A stretch of DNA of 64,000 nt from Citrus sinensis (lineage: Eukaryota > Streptophyta > Magnoliopsida > Sapindales > Rutaceae): NCBI RefSeq assembly GCF_022201045.2, contig NC_068560.1:36295001-36359000 (forward strand), in the 5' to 3' direction. The notes under the pieces were generated by a model that saw nothing but the letters and a program-made list of their open reading frames with translations, was not told the origin of the DNA and searched no databases. Positions 24,591 to 37,300 of this stretch are shown here, piece by piece (the first letter of the stretch is position 1; the number at the start of each line of letters is the position of its first letter). A program made the translations under genes and the position numbers.

Positions 24591-25532
24591 GCTTGATACG
24601 ATCAGTATTCCACCCCACTTCTGCTAACGCTGTTGTTAATAAGATGCACCGTATCCATGGCATCGGGTTCAACAATTGCAGGAATTAATCCTGTTCCAAT
24701 GGCTAGTCACAAGCCTTTTCAGAATTGCAACAGAAATGAGTCTTACGAACGGAAGCAGCCGTTGTTTCACCTTTTTCATTCTTCATGAGAACGCCAATAC
24801 ACAAGACGGCCGAGATAAAAGTTTAACATTAACATTAAAAGCGCGTGGATACCACAATCTAGAACCAGACCTCTCCTGAGTCATTCTTGGCTCTTCCATC
24901 AAGCCACATCTCAATATCCATTTCCCAAATTCAAAATTCATCCTTCGAAGTTTCCATCTAATTCATCCTTTGTGTCCGTAGTGGGTGAGTAGCTGGCGAA
25001 CTCTTGATATCCATGATACAGCCAAAAGAAGTTCCCGACTTTCTTAACATTCTGGCAATAGTCACATTGAAAGCAGACGGTTTGAAATGATATTCCTTTG
25101 GATCGAGAAATGTTGTAAGGCCCGTTCGAAACTACAAGGGCATATATTGAGTCATGCTTTCTTCTCATAGAATCTCAAAGGATCAAATGCCAAATGTCAT
25201 GCCCTATTTATAGGGAGGCTTGCCAAGCTTTAGGGTTCTAGAGAATTCTACCAACTTGCCTAAATATCTAGATATTTACATGTACTAGAAATGTGTAGAG
25301 AATTGTACATATGTACAAGCTTGAATTGTGCTAGATTTAGCTAGAAAGCCTTGAGTGCGTCCGTCTTCACGACCGCGGGATGGCTCCGGTGGAACATACA
25401 CACCAACACCACCCTCTTCTGCTGGGTTTGGAGGGTTGGCCATTGCAGTGCGCAAATGGACTGACCGTTTATTTTTGCACTCATGTACATGAGCCCCTTC
25501 TTGGTGAATGCGGGCTGTTGGCGATTAAGTGC

Positions 25533-25792
25533 GCCAAGACGTTGGAGAGAACCCATGTTAGCTCGTCTCTATGTTGTCCGTCATGATCGTGAAGTGTGAG
25601 CCAAGTAAGTAATGTCGCCACATTCACAAGCAATGGATGATGGCTGGCAAAAATCAAACCACGCCAAGACGTTGGAGAGAACCCATGTTAGCTCGTCTCT
25701 ATGTTGTCCGTCATGATCGTGAAGTGTGAGCCAAGTAAGTAATGTCGCCACATTCACAAGCAATGGATGATGGCTGGCAAAAATCAAACCAC
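25533..25792. repeat. Exact tandem duplication of 130 bp
   Basis: The unit that begins GCCAAGACGTTGGAGAG and ends CAAACCAC is present at 25533-25662 and again at 25663-25792. I see no differences between the copies, so the event is recent. Confidence 0.9.
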
Positions 25793-28399
25793 TCTATGCA
25801 CAGTGCCTGCAGCATGTTTATCAACAATAAAGTAAGCGAAAACAGAGATCTAAGGAGCAGCATTTAGTAGCAGCTAATAATCACTTAACCATACCATAAA
25901 GTAAATCAACACCAAAAAGTTCCAAGAACAATCCTCCATCGCCGCAAGAAAAGCCTAGATAATTGCAATTCATTATTCACAGAGACATGCATAGATGAGT
26001 GAAACAAGAAAAAAGACTAGACAACCGATGAGCAAATGCTTATCCCAAACATATAAAAAATAATGAATTACTGCAAGAGAAGTTAAGAAACTATTATTGT
26101 TATTCTTGTTATTCAGTAATGGTATAGGATGCACGGATGAGTGAAACAAGGAAAAAGACTAGACAACCTATAATAAATTACTGCAAGAGAAGTTTAGAAA
26201 CTACAATTGTTATTCAGCAATGGCATAGGATACATAGATGACTGAAACTAGACAACCTGTGAGCCCAAACATTCCAAAAACAAGTCATCAACATCAGCAC
26301 TCTGTTCACATGGTCAAAATAACCAACGACGGAGCACCAGAATCACTGCAACCACAGAATGCAGGAGGAGTTGATGGGTCTAACTCAACTAAGCAGAAAA
26401 TAATAAATTAGCAGTAGAAGCTCAACAGCATAGCATTCCATAATTTTACCACATGGAAAATGCTAATTGCATATACGATAACATATCCCTTCACTGCATA
26501 ATTTCAGCAAACTTATAAATTTGAGACCACCCCAGACAGACAAAAGAACAAAGTTACAAGCTTAAAAAACTGGAAAACAAGAATCTGAGAAACAAGGCAA
26601 CCACTTATTGAATAGGGAAAGAAGCAAACCAGGCGGTAATCCTCACAGAAGTCAAGACTCTTTTTGTATCACAAGTTTGCAAAATGAAAAGATCAGACTA
26701 AGATTGAGCCTAAAAAGTATTGACAGAAGCAAGAAACTTAAGCATGCTCAGGGGTTTTTTGATAAGCTTTTGTCCTTTAACCATTTTTCAGATATTCCAC
26801 AATATTCCACAAATAAAAAATGAAAGAAACAAGCCAACCACTCATCGAATTGGGAAAGAAGCAAACCAGGCGGTAATCCTCACAGAAGTCAAGACTCTTT
26901 TTCTGCAATAAAAGTTTGCAAAATGGAAAGATCAGACTAAGATTGAGCCTAAAAGGTATTGAATAAGGACAAAAGCTCATCAAAGACCCCCTGACCGTGC
27001 ATATTTCAGATATTCCACAATATTCCACAAATCAAAAATGAAAGACCAAGTTACCAAATGTATTTTGTGCATTCAGCCAACGAAAGTAATAAACTGGGCA
27101 AAGAACAAAAATGGGTTTAGTAGCACAGTCACAATAATCCACAAAAACATAGAAATGCTGTCCCCACGGCATAGCTTTCGGAGTAGAAAAGCAAATTAGA
27201 ATTTGAACTTTTAGGACACATGGGCACAAGTAGGAGCAAGAAATAATAAAAAAGAACTAAAAAGCTCAATATACACTAGAGTAACATGTTCCAAAAATCC
27301 TTTCAAAACACAGGAACATCTCTAAATCTGCGGCACTAAAAATGGGAGAGAAAGAAATGGACTAGCATACTATCTGAACTTTAAGTGCTTGGGTAGCATA
27401 GGTAGAAATGAGAAGTCAGTTAAGAGATGAAAACACGCAAATCCCTCAAAATAAATAGCCTTCACATTCCTCAAAAATTTGAAACACACTGCCACCACTG
27501 CAACAAAATTTGGCAAAACAAATAACAAAATTAGAAACACGCTGCCATCACTGCAACCAAATTTGCAACAAAATTAGAGACCCCCGGTTCAGCAGAGTCC
27601 CAGTTGTTACACAAAAGCAAGAAACCTCTCACTATCACTGCAACATAAATTTGCACAAATGATAACCAAATTACAAGTTGATTTTATGTGTCTAGACAGC
27701 TGGAAAGAGAAGTAATAAACTAGAATATTAAAAAAAAAAAGAATAACCAAATTACAAGTTGATTTTACGTGCCTATACAGCCACAAAGAGGAGTAATAAA
27801 CTAGAAAGAAGAATAGAAAAAACGCAATTAAATGCCCCCGAGTGGTAGAATGGTTGACACTCCTCAAAAACTAAGAATATTTCTCAAACACAGCAACAAA
27901 AAATTGCAAAATATGAAAGGACCAAACATACACAAATTTCTAAAAAAACTCACCAGAAGCCAAATAGCAAACTCCCAATAATCCTCAAGAACTAGGATCG
28001 TTTCTCTACAGCAGTATAAAACTTTACAACAGGGACACGACCAACATTCACACTGCTCTTGAAGGATCATTCCTCTACAGCAGTATAAAACTTCACAATA
28101 GGGACATGATCAACATATACAGGTCTTGAAGGATCATTTCTCTACAGCATTAAAAAATTCACAACAGGGACATGATATAGACACTGCTCTTGAAGAATCC
28201 ATAAAAGTGATTTAAGGAAAGGTCTAAAATAACTCATTATAGACACCCTCCGGTTAAGCAGTTCCAATACTCGTAAAAAACTAACCATTTCTCTTGCACT
28301 GCAACATAAAAAATATTGCCCCAAAGCATTCATAATAGAAGAGATAAACTAATCGTTCCCAAATAGCAGAGTCCAGATGTTCCTCAAAGATTATGAATA

Positions 28400-31300
28400 T
28401 TCCAACATCACTGCAACAAAAATTTGCAAAAATGAAAAACCAAACACATAACCTCAACTTTATAGTATTCAGAAAGCCACATATGGAAGCCAAACCCCAA
28501 AAAACCTCATAAACTCGGAACATTTGCTATCACTCAAACATGAGAAAATGAAAAACCATATTATCATTACAAGCTTTATATATTTAGACACATTAAATAT
28601 AAATTATGGAAAAGAATAGGAACTTATTAGGCAGCCCAGAGCATTAGAGTCCCGGTATTCCGCCACAACATGGAAATTCTCCAAACCACTGCAACACAAA
28701 TTTGCAAAAGTGGCAGGACATCGTAATGAAACTCAAGTAACCAGACAACTAGAAATAAAGATAATAACAGGAAACAACAAAAATACTCATGAGTAACCCG
28801 CGGGGCAATCTCCCAGAATTACTGAGAAAACGCCAAAACTTCACCTAAAACTGCAGCACAAAATATGTAAGAATAAAAAGCTGTAAAAAATAGAAGTTCA
28901 AATATTCAAAAAGGTGCAGATAGAAGGGAGATAATACAAGAAATAATCTAGTGCGGTTAGATAGCCCCAATACACATTTTGCCATCACTGCTCCAGAGAT
29001 ATGCAAAAAAATGGAAGACATTAAACTGAATTTCAAGGATTCAGTAATGAAAGGGAAACAAAAGCATGCTGGAAAACCCCCCTAAAAAAAAAAAAATTGT
29101 CCCACACTCCTTGATAACTCTGACCTTATCTATCACTCCATGATAAAAATTCTAAAAATGACACAAACGAAATACTATGAAAAGCTTGGGTTAAAAACTC
29201 ACTATAGACACTCCCTGAGTTGCACAAGTCCTTATATTGAACTACTCAAAACATCTCCTCTCACACTGCAAAAGTTTGCAAAAATGAAAGAGAGCTTAAG
29301 CGTTCAGATAAGACAAAACACGAGTTGCACAAGTCCTTCTAAGAACTACTCAAAACATCTCCTGACACGGCAAAAAAAGTTTGCAAAAATGAAAGAGAGC
29401 TTAACCATTCAAATAAGACAAAATATTACTCACATACAGTCTTAAGCATTCAAATAAGACAAAATATTACTCACGTACAGTCTGCTCTAAAGCATTCATA
29501 GATAGAAGAAAAAAACTAAAGAGAGGTTTTGGGGCGGGGGGAGCTCATTACAGAGACCCCAAGTAGCAAAGTCCAGATACTCCAACATCACTGCAACAAA
29601 AATTTGCAGAAATGAAAAACCAAAACATAACCTCAACATTATAGTATTCACAAAGAGAGCCAAAAGCAAAGAGAGAGAATGGAAGTGTCAATAGAAACCC
29701 CCTGAATAGGAACCCCCTGAATAGGAAGATGCCCCAAAAATATAAAAATAATCCCGGAACAGTTTGCTCTCATTCGAACATGCAAAAGTGAAAAACCATA
29801 TCACAAACGTTATATATTTAGACACAACCCAACGCAGAAACAATAAATTAGGGAAAAGAATAAGGAACTTATCAGACACCCCCCAGAGTAGCATAGTCAC
29901 AGTATTCCACAAAACCTAAGCTTTTCCAAATCACTGTAACATAAATTGCAAAAGTGGCAGGATATTATAATGGAACATAAGTAATCAGTCAGCTAGACAT
30001 TAAAAAATAATAATAATAATAATAAAGTGTAGCACTAAAAATACTCATGAGCAGCCCCCATAGCAATGTCCAGAATTACTCAGAAAACACGAAAACTTTG
30101 CTAAAGCTGCAGAGCACAAAATATGCAAAAATAAAAAGCTGAAAAAAAAATAAATAAAAGCTTAAATATTAAAATAGGTGCAGATAGAAGGGAGATAACA
30201 GGAGAAAGAATGTAAGTCATCACAACACGGTGAGTAACACTGTTAGTTGGCCCCAATACTCGATCATGTTTTGCCACCACTGCTCCAGAGATTTGCAAAA
30301 AATGAAAGGCATAATTATAAACTGAATGTTAAGGATTCAGTTAAGCAGATGTAGTAGAAACAAACTAAGAAAGGGACTAGCATCAAAAACCCCCTAAATA
30401 AAATAGTCCCACACTCCCGAGAGCTCTTTCTCTAACACTGCATTATAAAGATGTTAAAAAATGACACAATTACAAGGGAAATACTAAGAAGAATTCTGGT
30501 GAAAAATTCACTATCGACACTCCCTGAGATGCACAAGTCCTAATGTTCAACAACTCAAAACATCTCCTCACACTGCAACAAAAACTTGTAGAAACGAAAA
30601 AAGAGCTTAAGCATTTAGGTAGACAAAATATTACTAACATACAAAAAGAATTAAGCATTCAGGTAAACAACATATTACTATTACTAACATACAAAAAGAA
30701 TTCAAAGATAGAAGGGAAAAACTAAAGAGAGGTTGGGGAGTAAAAGGAGCATTACAGAGACCCCAAATAGCAGTGTCCAGACACCCCACATAAACCATGA
30801 ACATTCCAACATCACTACAACAAAAATTTAGAAAAATGAAAAACCAAAACATAACTGCAACTTTATACTGTCCAGAGAGAAAGCCAAAAACAAAGAGAAA
30901 GAATGGAAGTGTCAATAGAAACACCCTTAGAAGAAGACGCCCCAAAAATATCAAAATAAACCTGGAACAGTCTGCTATCACTCAAACATGCAAAAATGAA
31001 AAAAATCACATTATAAACCATATATATTTAGATAAAACCTGACACAGAAACAATAAATTAGGGGGAAAAACTAAAGAGAGGTTGGGGAGTAAAAGGAGCA
31101 TTACAGAGACCCCAAATAGCAGTGTCCAGACACCCCACATAAACCATGAACATTCCAACATCACTACAACAAAAATTTAGAAAAATGAAAAACCAAAACA
31201 TAACTGCAACTTTATACTGTCCAGAGAGAAAGCCAAAAACAAAGAGAAAGAATGGAAGTGTCAATAGAAACACCCTTAGAAGAAGACGCCCCAAAAATAT

Positions 31301-34300
31301 CAAAATAAACCTGGAACAGTCTGCTATCACTCAAACATGCAAAAATGAAAAAAATCACATTATAAACCATATATATTTAGATAAAACCTGACACAGAAAC
31401 AATAAATTAGGGAAAAGAATAAGGAACTTATCAGACACCCCAGAGTAGCATTGTCCTAGTATTCCACAAAAGCTTAGAAATTCTCCAACTCACTGTAACA
31501 TAAAATAGCAAAAGTGGCAGGATATTGTAATGAAACGTAAACAATCAGATGGCCAGAAATTAACAAGGAGTACGACTAAAAATACTCATGAGCAATCCGT
31601 ATAGCAATGTCCCAGGATTTAGAAGACACCAAACAAGACTTCCTCTAAAACTGCAGCCCAAAAAATATGCAAAAATAAACAGCTGAAATAAAAGAAAAAC
31701 TTAGATATTTAAACAGGTGCACATGGGAGGAGGTAATAGAAGAAAGAATGTAAATCATCAAAACCTCCGGCGTAGCACGGTTAGCTAGCCCCAATACTTG
31801 ATAACATTTTGACATCATTGGTCCAGAGATTTGCAAAAAATAGAAGACATAATTATAAACTCAGTTTTAAGGATTCAGTTATGTAGATGTAGTAGAAATG
31901 AACTAAGAAAGGGAAAGGAGAGCACCCTAGAAAACCCCCCTGAATAAATTAGTCCCACACTTCTCCAGAGAGCTGACCTTCTCTACCACTGCATTATAAA
32001 AGTTTTAAAAATGACACAACTACAAGGGAAACACTATGAAAAGCTCAGGTTAAAAACTCACTGTAGACACTCCCTGAGTTGCACAAATCCTAATACTGAA
32101 CAACTCAAAACATCTCCTCGCACTGCAACAAAAGTTTGCAAAAATGAAAGAAGCTTAAGCATTCAGATAAGACAAAATATTACTAACATACTGAAAGCAT
32201 TCATAGACAGAATACGAAAACTAAAGAGAGGTTTTGTTTTGGGGAAGGGGGGACCCATTACAGAGATGCCAAACAGCGAAGTCCAGATACTCCATACAAA
32301 CTAATGAACATTCCAGCACCACTGCAACAAAAATTTGTGAAAATGAAAAACCAAAACATAAACTCAACTTCTTGTATTCAGACAGAGAGCCAAAAACAAA
32401 GAGAAATAGAAACCTCCCGAGTAAAAGACAACAAAGAGAAATAGAAACCTCCTGAGTAGAAGAAGCCCCAAAAAATATCAAAATAAACTAGGAACAGTTT
32501 GCAATCACTCAAATCATGCGAACATGAAAAAAACCTTGTATATTTAGACACAACCTGACACAAAAACAATAAATTAGGGAAAAGAATGAGGAGCTCACCA
32601 GACACCCCAGAGTAGCATAGTCCCAGTATTCAGATAACACAAAACATTACCAACATACAGAGAGCATTCATAGATAGAAGAGAAAAACTACAGAGGTGTT
32701 GCAGGGGGCAAAAAACTCATTTACAAAGACCCAAATAGCAAAATCCGCATACTCCACATAACTATTTACAGAGACCCCAAATAGCAAAGTCCGGATATTC
32801 CACATCTACGAACGTTCCAACATCACTGCAACAAAAATTTGCAAAACTGAAAAACCAAAACATAACCTCAACTTTATAGTATTAAGATAAAAAGCCAAAA
32901 ACAAAAAGAAAGAATGGAAGTGACAATAGAAACCCCCGAGTAGAAGACGCCCCAAAAAAATCAAAATGGATTCGGAACATTTTGCTGTCATGAAAAAACC
33001 AAATTATAAACCTTATATATTTAGACACATCCTGACACCGAAACAATAATTTAGGGAAAAGAATAAGGAACTTATCAGACACCCCCGGGGTAGCATAATA
33101 CCAGTATTCCACAAAATCTTGGCCCGAGTAGCATAGTCTCAGCATTCCACAAAAACTAGGAAATTCTCCAAATCACTGCAACATAAATTTGCAAAAGTAG
33201 CAGGACATTGTAATGAAACGTAAGTGATCAAACAGTTGGAAATAAAAGAAATTAACAAGGAGTAGGACTAAAAATACTTGTGAGCAACCCGCATAGCAAT
33301 GTTCTAGAATTATCAGAAGGAAGGAAATAAGAGAAAGAATGCAAGTCATCACCACCCCGTGTATGGCACAGTTAGCTAGCCCCAAAAATCGATAACGTTA
33401 TGCCATCACTGCTCCAGATATTTACAAAAAATAGAAGATAAAATCATAAACTAAGGATTCAGTCATGTAGATGTAGTGGAAATAAACTAAGAAAGGGAAA
33501 GCAGAGCACGATAGAAAACCCCCTGAATTAAATAGTCCCACACTCCTCGAGAGAGCTGACCTTCTCTAACACTGCATTATAAAAATTTTTAAAATGACAA
33601 AACTACAAGGGAAATACAATTGACACTCCCTGAGCTGCACAAGTCCTAACATTGAACAACTCAAAGCATCTCCTCACACTGCAACAAAAGTTTGCACAAA
33701 TGAAAGAGAGCTTAAGCATTCATATAAGACAAAATATTACTAACATACAGAAAGCATTCAGAGATAGAAGTGATTGTGGGGGGGGGGGGAAGGAGAAGAG
33801 TATTACGGAGACCCCAAATAGCTCAAAGCTAGTAATACTCCATATAAACTACTAGCTTTCCAACATCACAGCAACAAAAATTACAAAAATTTGCGGAAAT
33901 GAAAAACCAAAACATAACCTCAACATTATAGTATTCAGATAGAAAGCCAAAAACAAAGAGAGAGAATGGAAGTGTCAATAGAAACCCCCCCGAATAGGAG
34001 ATGCCCCAAAAATTAAAAAACAATCCCGGAACGGTTTGCTCTCATTCGAACATGCAAAAGTGAAAAACCAAGTTACAAATGTTATATTTAGACACAACCT
34101 GATGCAGAAACAATAAATTAGGAAAAAGAGTAAGGAACATATCAGACACCCCACGGCAACATAGTCCTGGTACTCCACAAAAACTTAGAAATTCTCAAAT
34201 CACTGCAACATAAATTTGCAAAAGTGGCAGGATATTGCAATGAAACGTAAGTAATCAGATAGCCAGAAATAAAAGAAATTAACAATAAGTAGGACTAAAA

Positions 34301-37300
34301 ATAGTCATGACCAACCCACATAGCAATGTCCCAAAGTACTCAAAAGACACCTAAACTTCCTCTAAAACTGCAGCACAAAATATACAAAAATAAACAGTTG
34401 AAATAAAATAAAAACTTAAATATTTAAACAGGTGCACATAGAAGGGTGGTAATAGGAAACAGAATGTAAGTGATCAAAGCCCGGTGTGTAGCGCGGTTAA
34501 CCACCCCCATACTCGATAATATTTTGCCATCACTAAGCTCCACAGATTTGAAAAAAATAGAAGACATAATTATAAACTGAATTTTGAGGATTCAGTTATG
34601 TAGATGTAGTAGAAATGAAATAAGAAAGGGAAAAAAGAGCACGCTAGAAGACCCCCTGAATAAAATAGTCCCACACTCCCCTAGAGTGCTCACCTTCTCT
34701 AACACTGCATTATAAAAATTTTAAAAATGACAACTACAATGCAATTTCTATGAAAAGCTTGGGTTAAAAGCTCACTATAGACACTCCCTGAGTTGCACAA
34801 ATCCTAATATTTGTTGCACAATCTCCTCGCTGCAACAAAAGTTTGCAAAAATGCAAGAGACCTTAGGCAATCAGATAAGACAAATATTAACTAACATACT
34901 GAAAGCATTCATAGATAGAATAAAAAACCAAAGAGAGGTTGGTGAAAAAAACTCATTACAGAGACCCCAAATTGCAAAGTCCACATATTCCACATATCTA
35001 CAAACGTTCCAACATCACTGCAACAAAAATTTGCAAAAATGAAAAACCAAAATATAACCTCAACTTTATAGTATCCAGATAAAGTCAAAAACAAAGAGAA
35101 AAATGGAAGTGTCAATAGAAACCCCCCGAGTAAAAGACGCCCCAAAAATATCAAAATAAATTCGGAACATTTTGCTATCACTTGAAACATGCAAACATAA
35201 AAAAATCAAATTATAAAACTTATATCAGACACAACCTGACACAGAAACAATAAATTAGGGAAAAGAATAAGGAACATATCAGACACGCCAGTACTCCACC
35301 AAAACATAGCCCCAGAGTAGCATAGTCCTAGCATTCCACAAAAGCATAGAAATTCTCCAATCGCTGCAACATAAAGTTTCAAAAGTAGGGGTCATTGTAA
35401 TGAAACATTAGCGATCAGACAGCTAGAAATAAAAGTAATTAACAAGGAGTAGGACCGAAAATACTCATGAGCAACCCGCATTGCAATGTCCAAGAATTAT
35501 CTGAAAGGAGGTACTAAGAGAAAGAATGCAAGTCAAATTATTACTAACATACGAAAAGAATTCAAAGATAGAAGGGAAAAACTAAAGAGACGTTGGGGGG
35601 GAAAAAAAGCATTACAGAGACCCAAAGTAACGAAGTCCGGATACTCCACATAAACTATGAACATTCCAACATCACTGCAACAAAAATTAGCAAAAATGAA
35701 AAACCAAAACATAACCTCAACTTTATAGCATTCAGATAGAAAGCCAAAAACAGGGAGAAAGAATGGAAGTGTCAATAGAAACACCCGGAGTAGAAGATGC
35801 CCCAAAAATATCAAAATAAACCCGGAACAGTTTGCTATCACTCGAACATGCAAAAATGAAATAAACAAAACAAAACCTGGCACAGAGAATAAATTAGGGA
35901 AAAGAATAAGGAACTTATCAGACACCCCAGAGTAGCATAGTCCTAGTATTCCACAAAAACTTAGAAATTCTCCAAATCACTGTAACATGTTACAGAAGTG
36001 GCCGGACATTGAAATGAAACGTAAGTAATCAGACAGACAGAAATAAAAGAAATTAACGAGTAGAACTAAAAATACTCATGTGCAACCCGCATAGCAATGT
36101 CCCAGAATTACTTAGAAGACACCAAAACTTCCTCTAAAACCGCAGCACAAAATATGCAAAAATGAACGGCTGAAATAAAATAAGAACTTAAATATTCAAA
36201 TAGGTGCAAATAGAAGGAAGGTAATAGGAGAAAGAATGTAAGTCATCACAACCCCATGTGCAGCGCGGTAAGCTAGCCCCCATACCCGATAATATTTTGC
36301 CATCACTGAGCTCCACAAATTTGAGAAAAATAGAAGACACAATTATAAACTGAATTTTAAGGATTCATTTATGTAGATGTAGTAGAAATGAAATAAGAAA
36401 GGGAAAGGAGAGCACGCTAGAAAAACCCCCTTAATAAAATAGGTCCACATTCCTCCAGAGAGCTGACCAGCACGCTAGAAAAACCCCCTGAATAAAATAG
36501 GTCCACATTCCTACAGAGAGCTGACCTTCTGTAGTTCCAGAAAAATAGAGGACATAATTATAAACTGAATTTTAAGAATTCATTTATGTAGATGTAGTAG
36601 AAATGAAATAACAAAGGGAAAGTAGAGCACACTAAAACCCCCTGATTAAAATGATTCCAGACTCCTCCAGAGAGCTGACCTTATCTACACCGCAATATAA
36701 AAATTTTAAAAATGACACAAGGGAATTTCCATGAAAAGCTCGGGTTAAAAACTCACTATTGAGTTGCACAAGTCCTAATATTGACAACTCAAAACAGCTC
36801 CTCACACTGCAACAAAAGTTTGCAAAAATGAAAGAGACCTTAAGCATTCAGATAAGACAAAATATTACTGACAGACAGAAAGCGTTCATACATAGAACAG
36901 AAAAACTAAAGAGAGGTTTTGGGGGGAAGGTGGGGAATCATTACAGAGAACCCACATAGCAAAGTCTGGATACTCCACCTAAACTACGAACATTCCAACG
37001 TCACTGCAACAAAAATTTGCAAAAAGGAAAAACCAAAACATAACCTCAACTTTATAGTATTAAGATAGAAAGCCGAAAACAAAGAGAAAGAATGTAAGTG
37101 TCAATAGAAACCCCCGGAGTAGAAGACACCCCAAAAATATCAAAATAAATTCGGAACATTTTGCTGTCACTCGAACATGCGAACATGAAAAAACCAAATT
37201 AGAAACCTCATATATTTAGACACAACCTGACACAGAAACAATAAATTAGGGAAAAGAAAAAGGAACTTATCAGACACCACCAGGGTAGCACAGTCCCAGT

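Larger units (their letters stand above)
23465..26300. other. Spacer with small tandem duplications
   Basis: The dirigent promoter lies at the left. No gene could be supported in the rest. Two duplications are listed separately (about 24425-24590 and 25533-25792). A palindromic CCTATTTATAGG at 25204-25215 reads TATAAATA on the minus strand and could be a core promoter. A minus frame of 76 codons follows it (25168-24938), but I recognise no family, and the block may be a remnant of a mobile element. Confidence 0.4.

Noticed and set aside
25204-25215. LTR retrotransposon edge around a minus-strand TATAAATA
   Set aside because: No matching second LTR, primer-binding site, polypurine tract or reverse transcriptase remnant is visible nearby. 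It is kept only as a possible core promoter in the spacer entry.
30634-31391. Pairs of identical 81- to 115-codon open frames on both strands inside the array
   Set aside because: Identity comes from the exact 349-bp duplication. The peptides are low-complexity, rich in F, L, S and C or K and N, have counterparts with stops in other cycles, and match no family I know.
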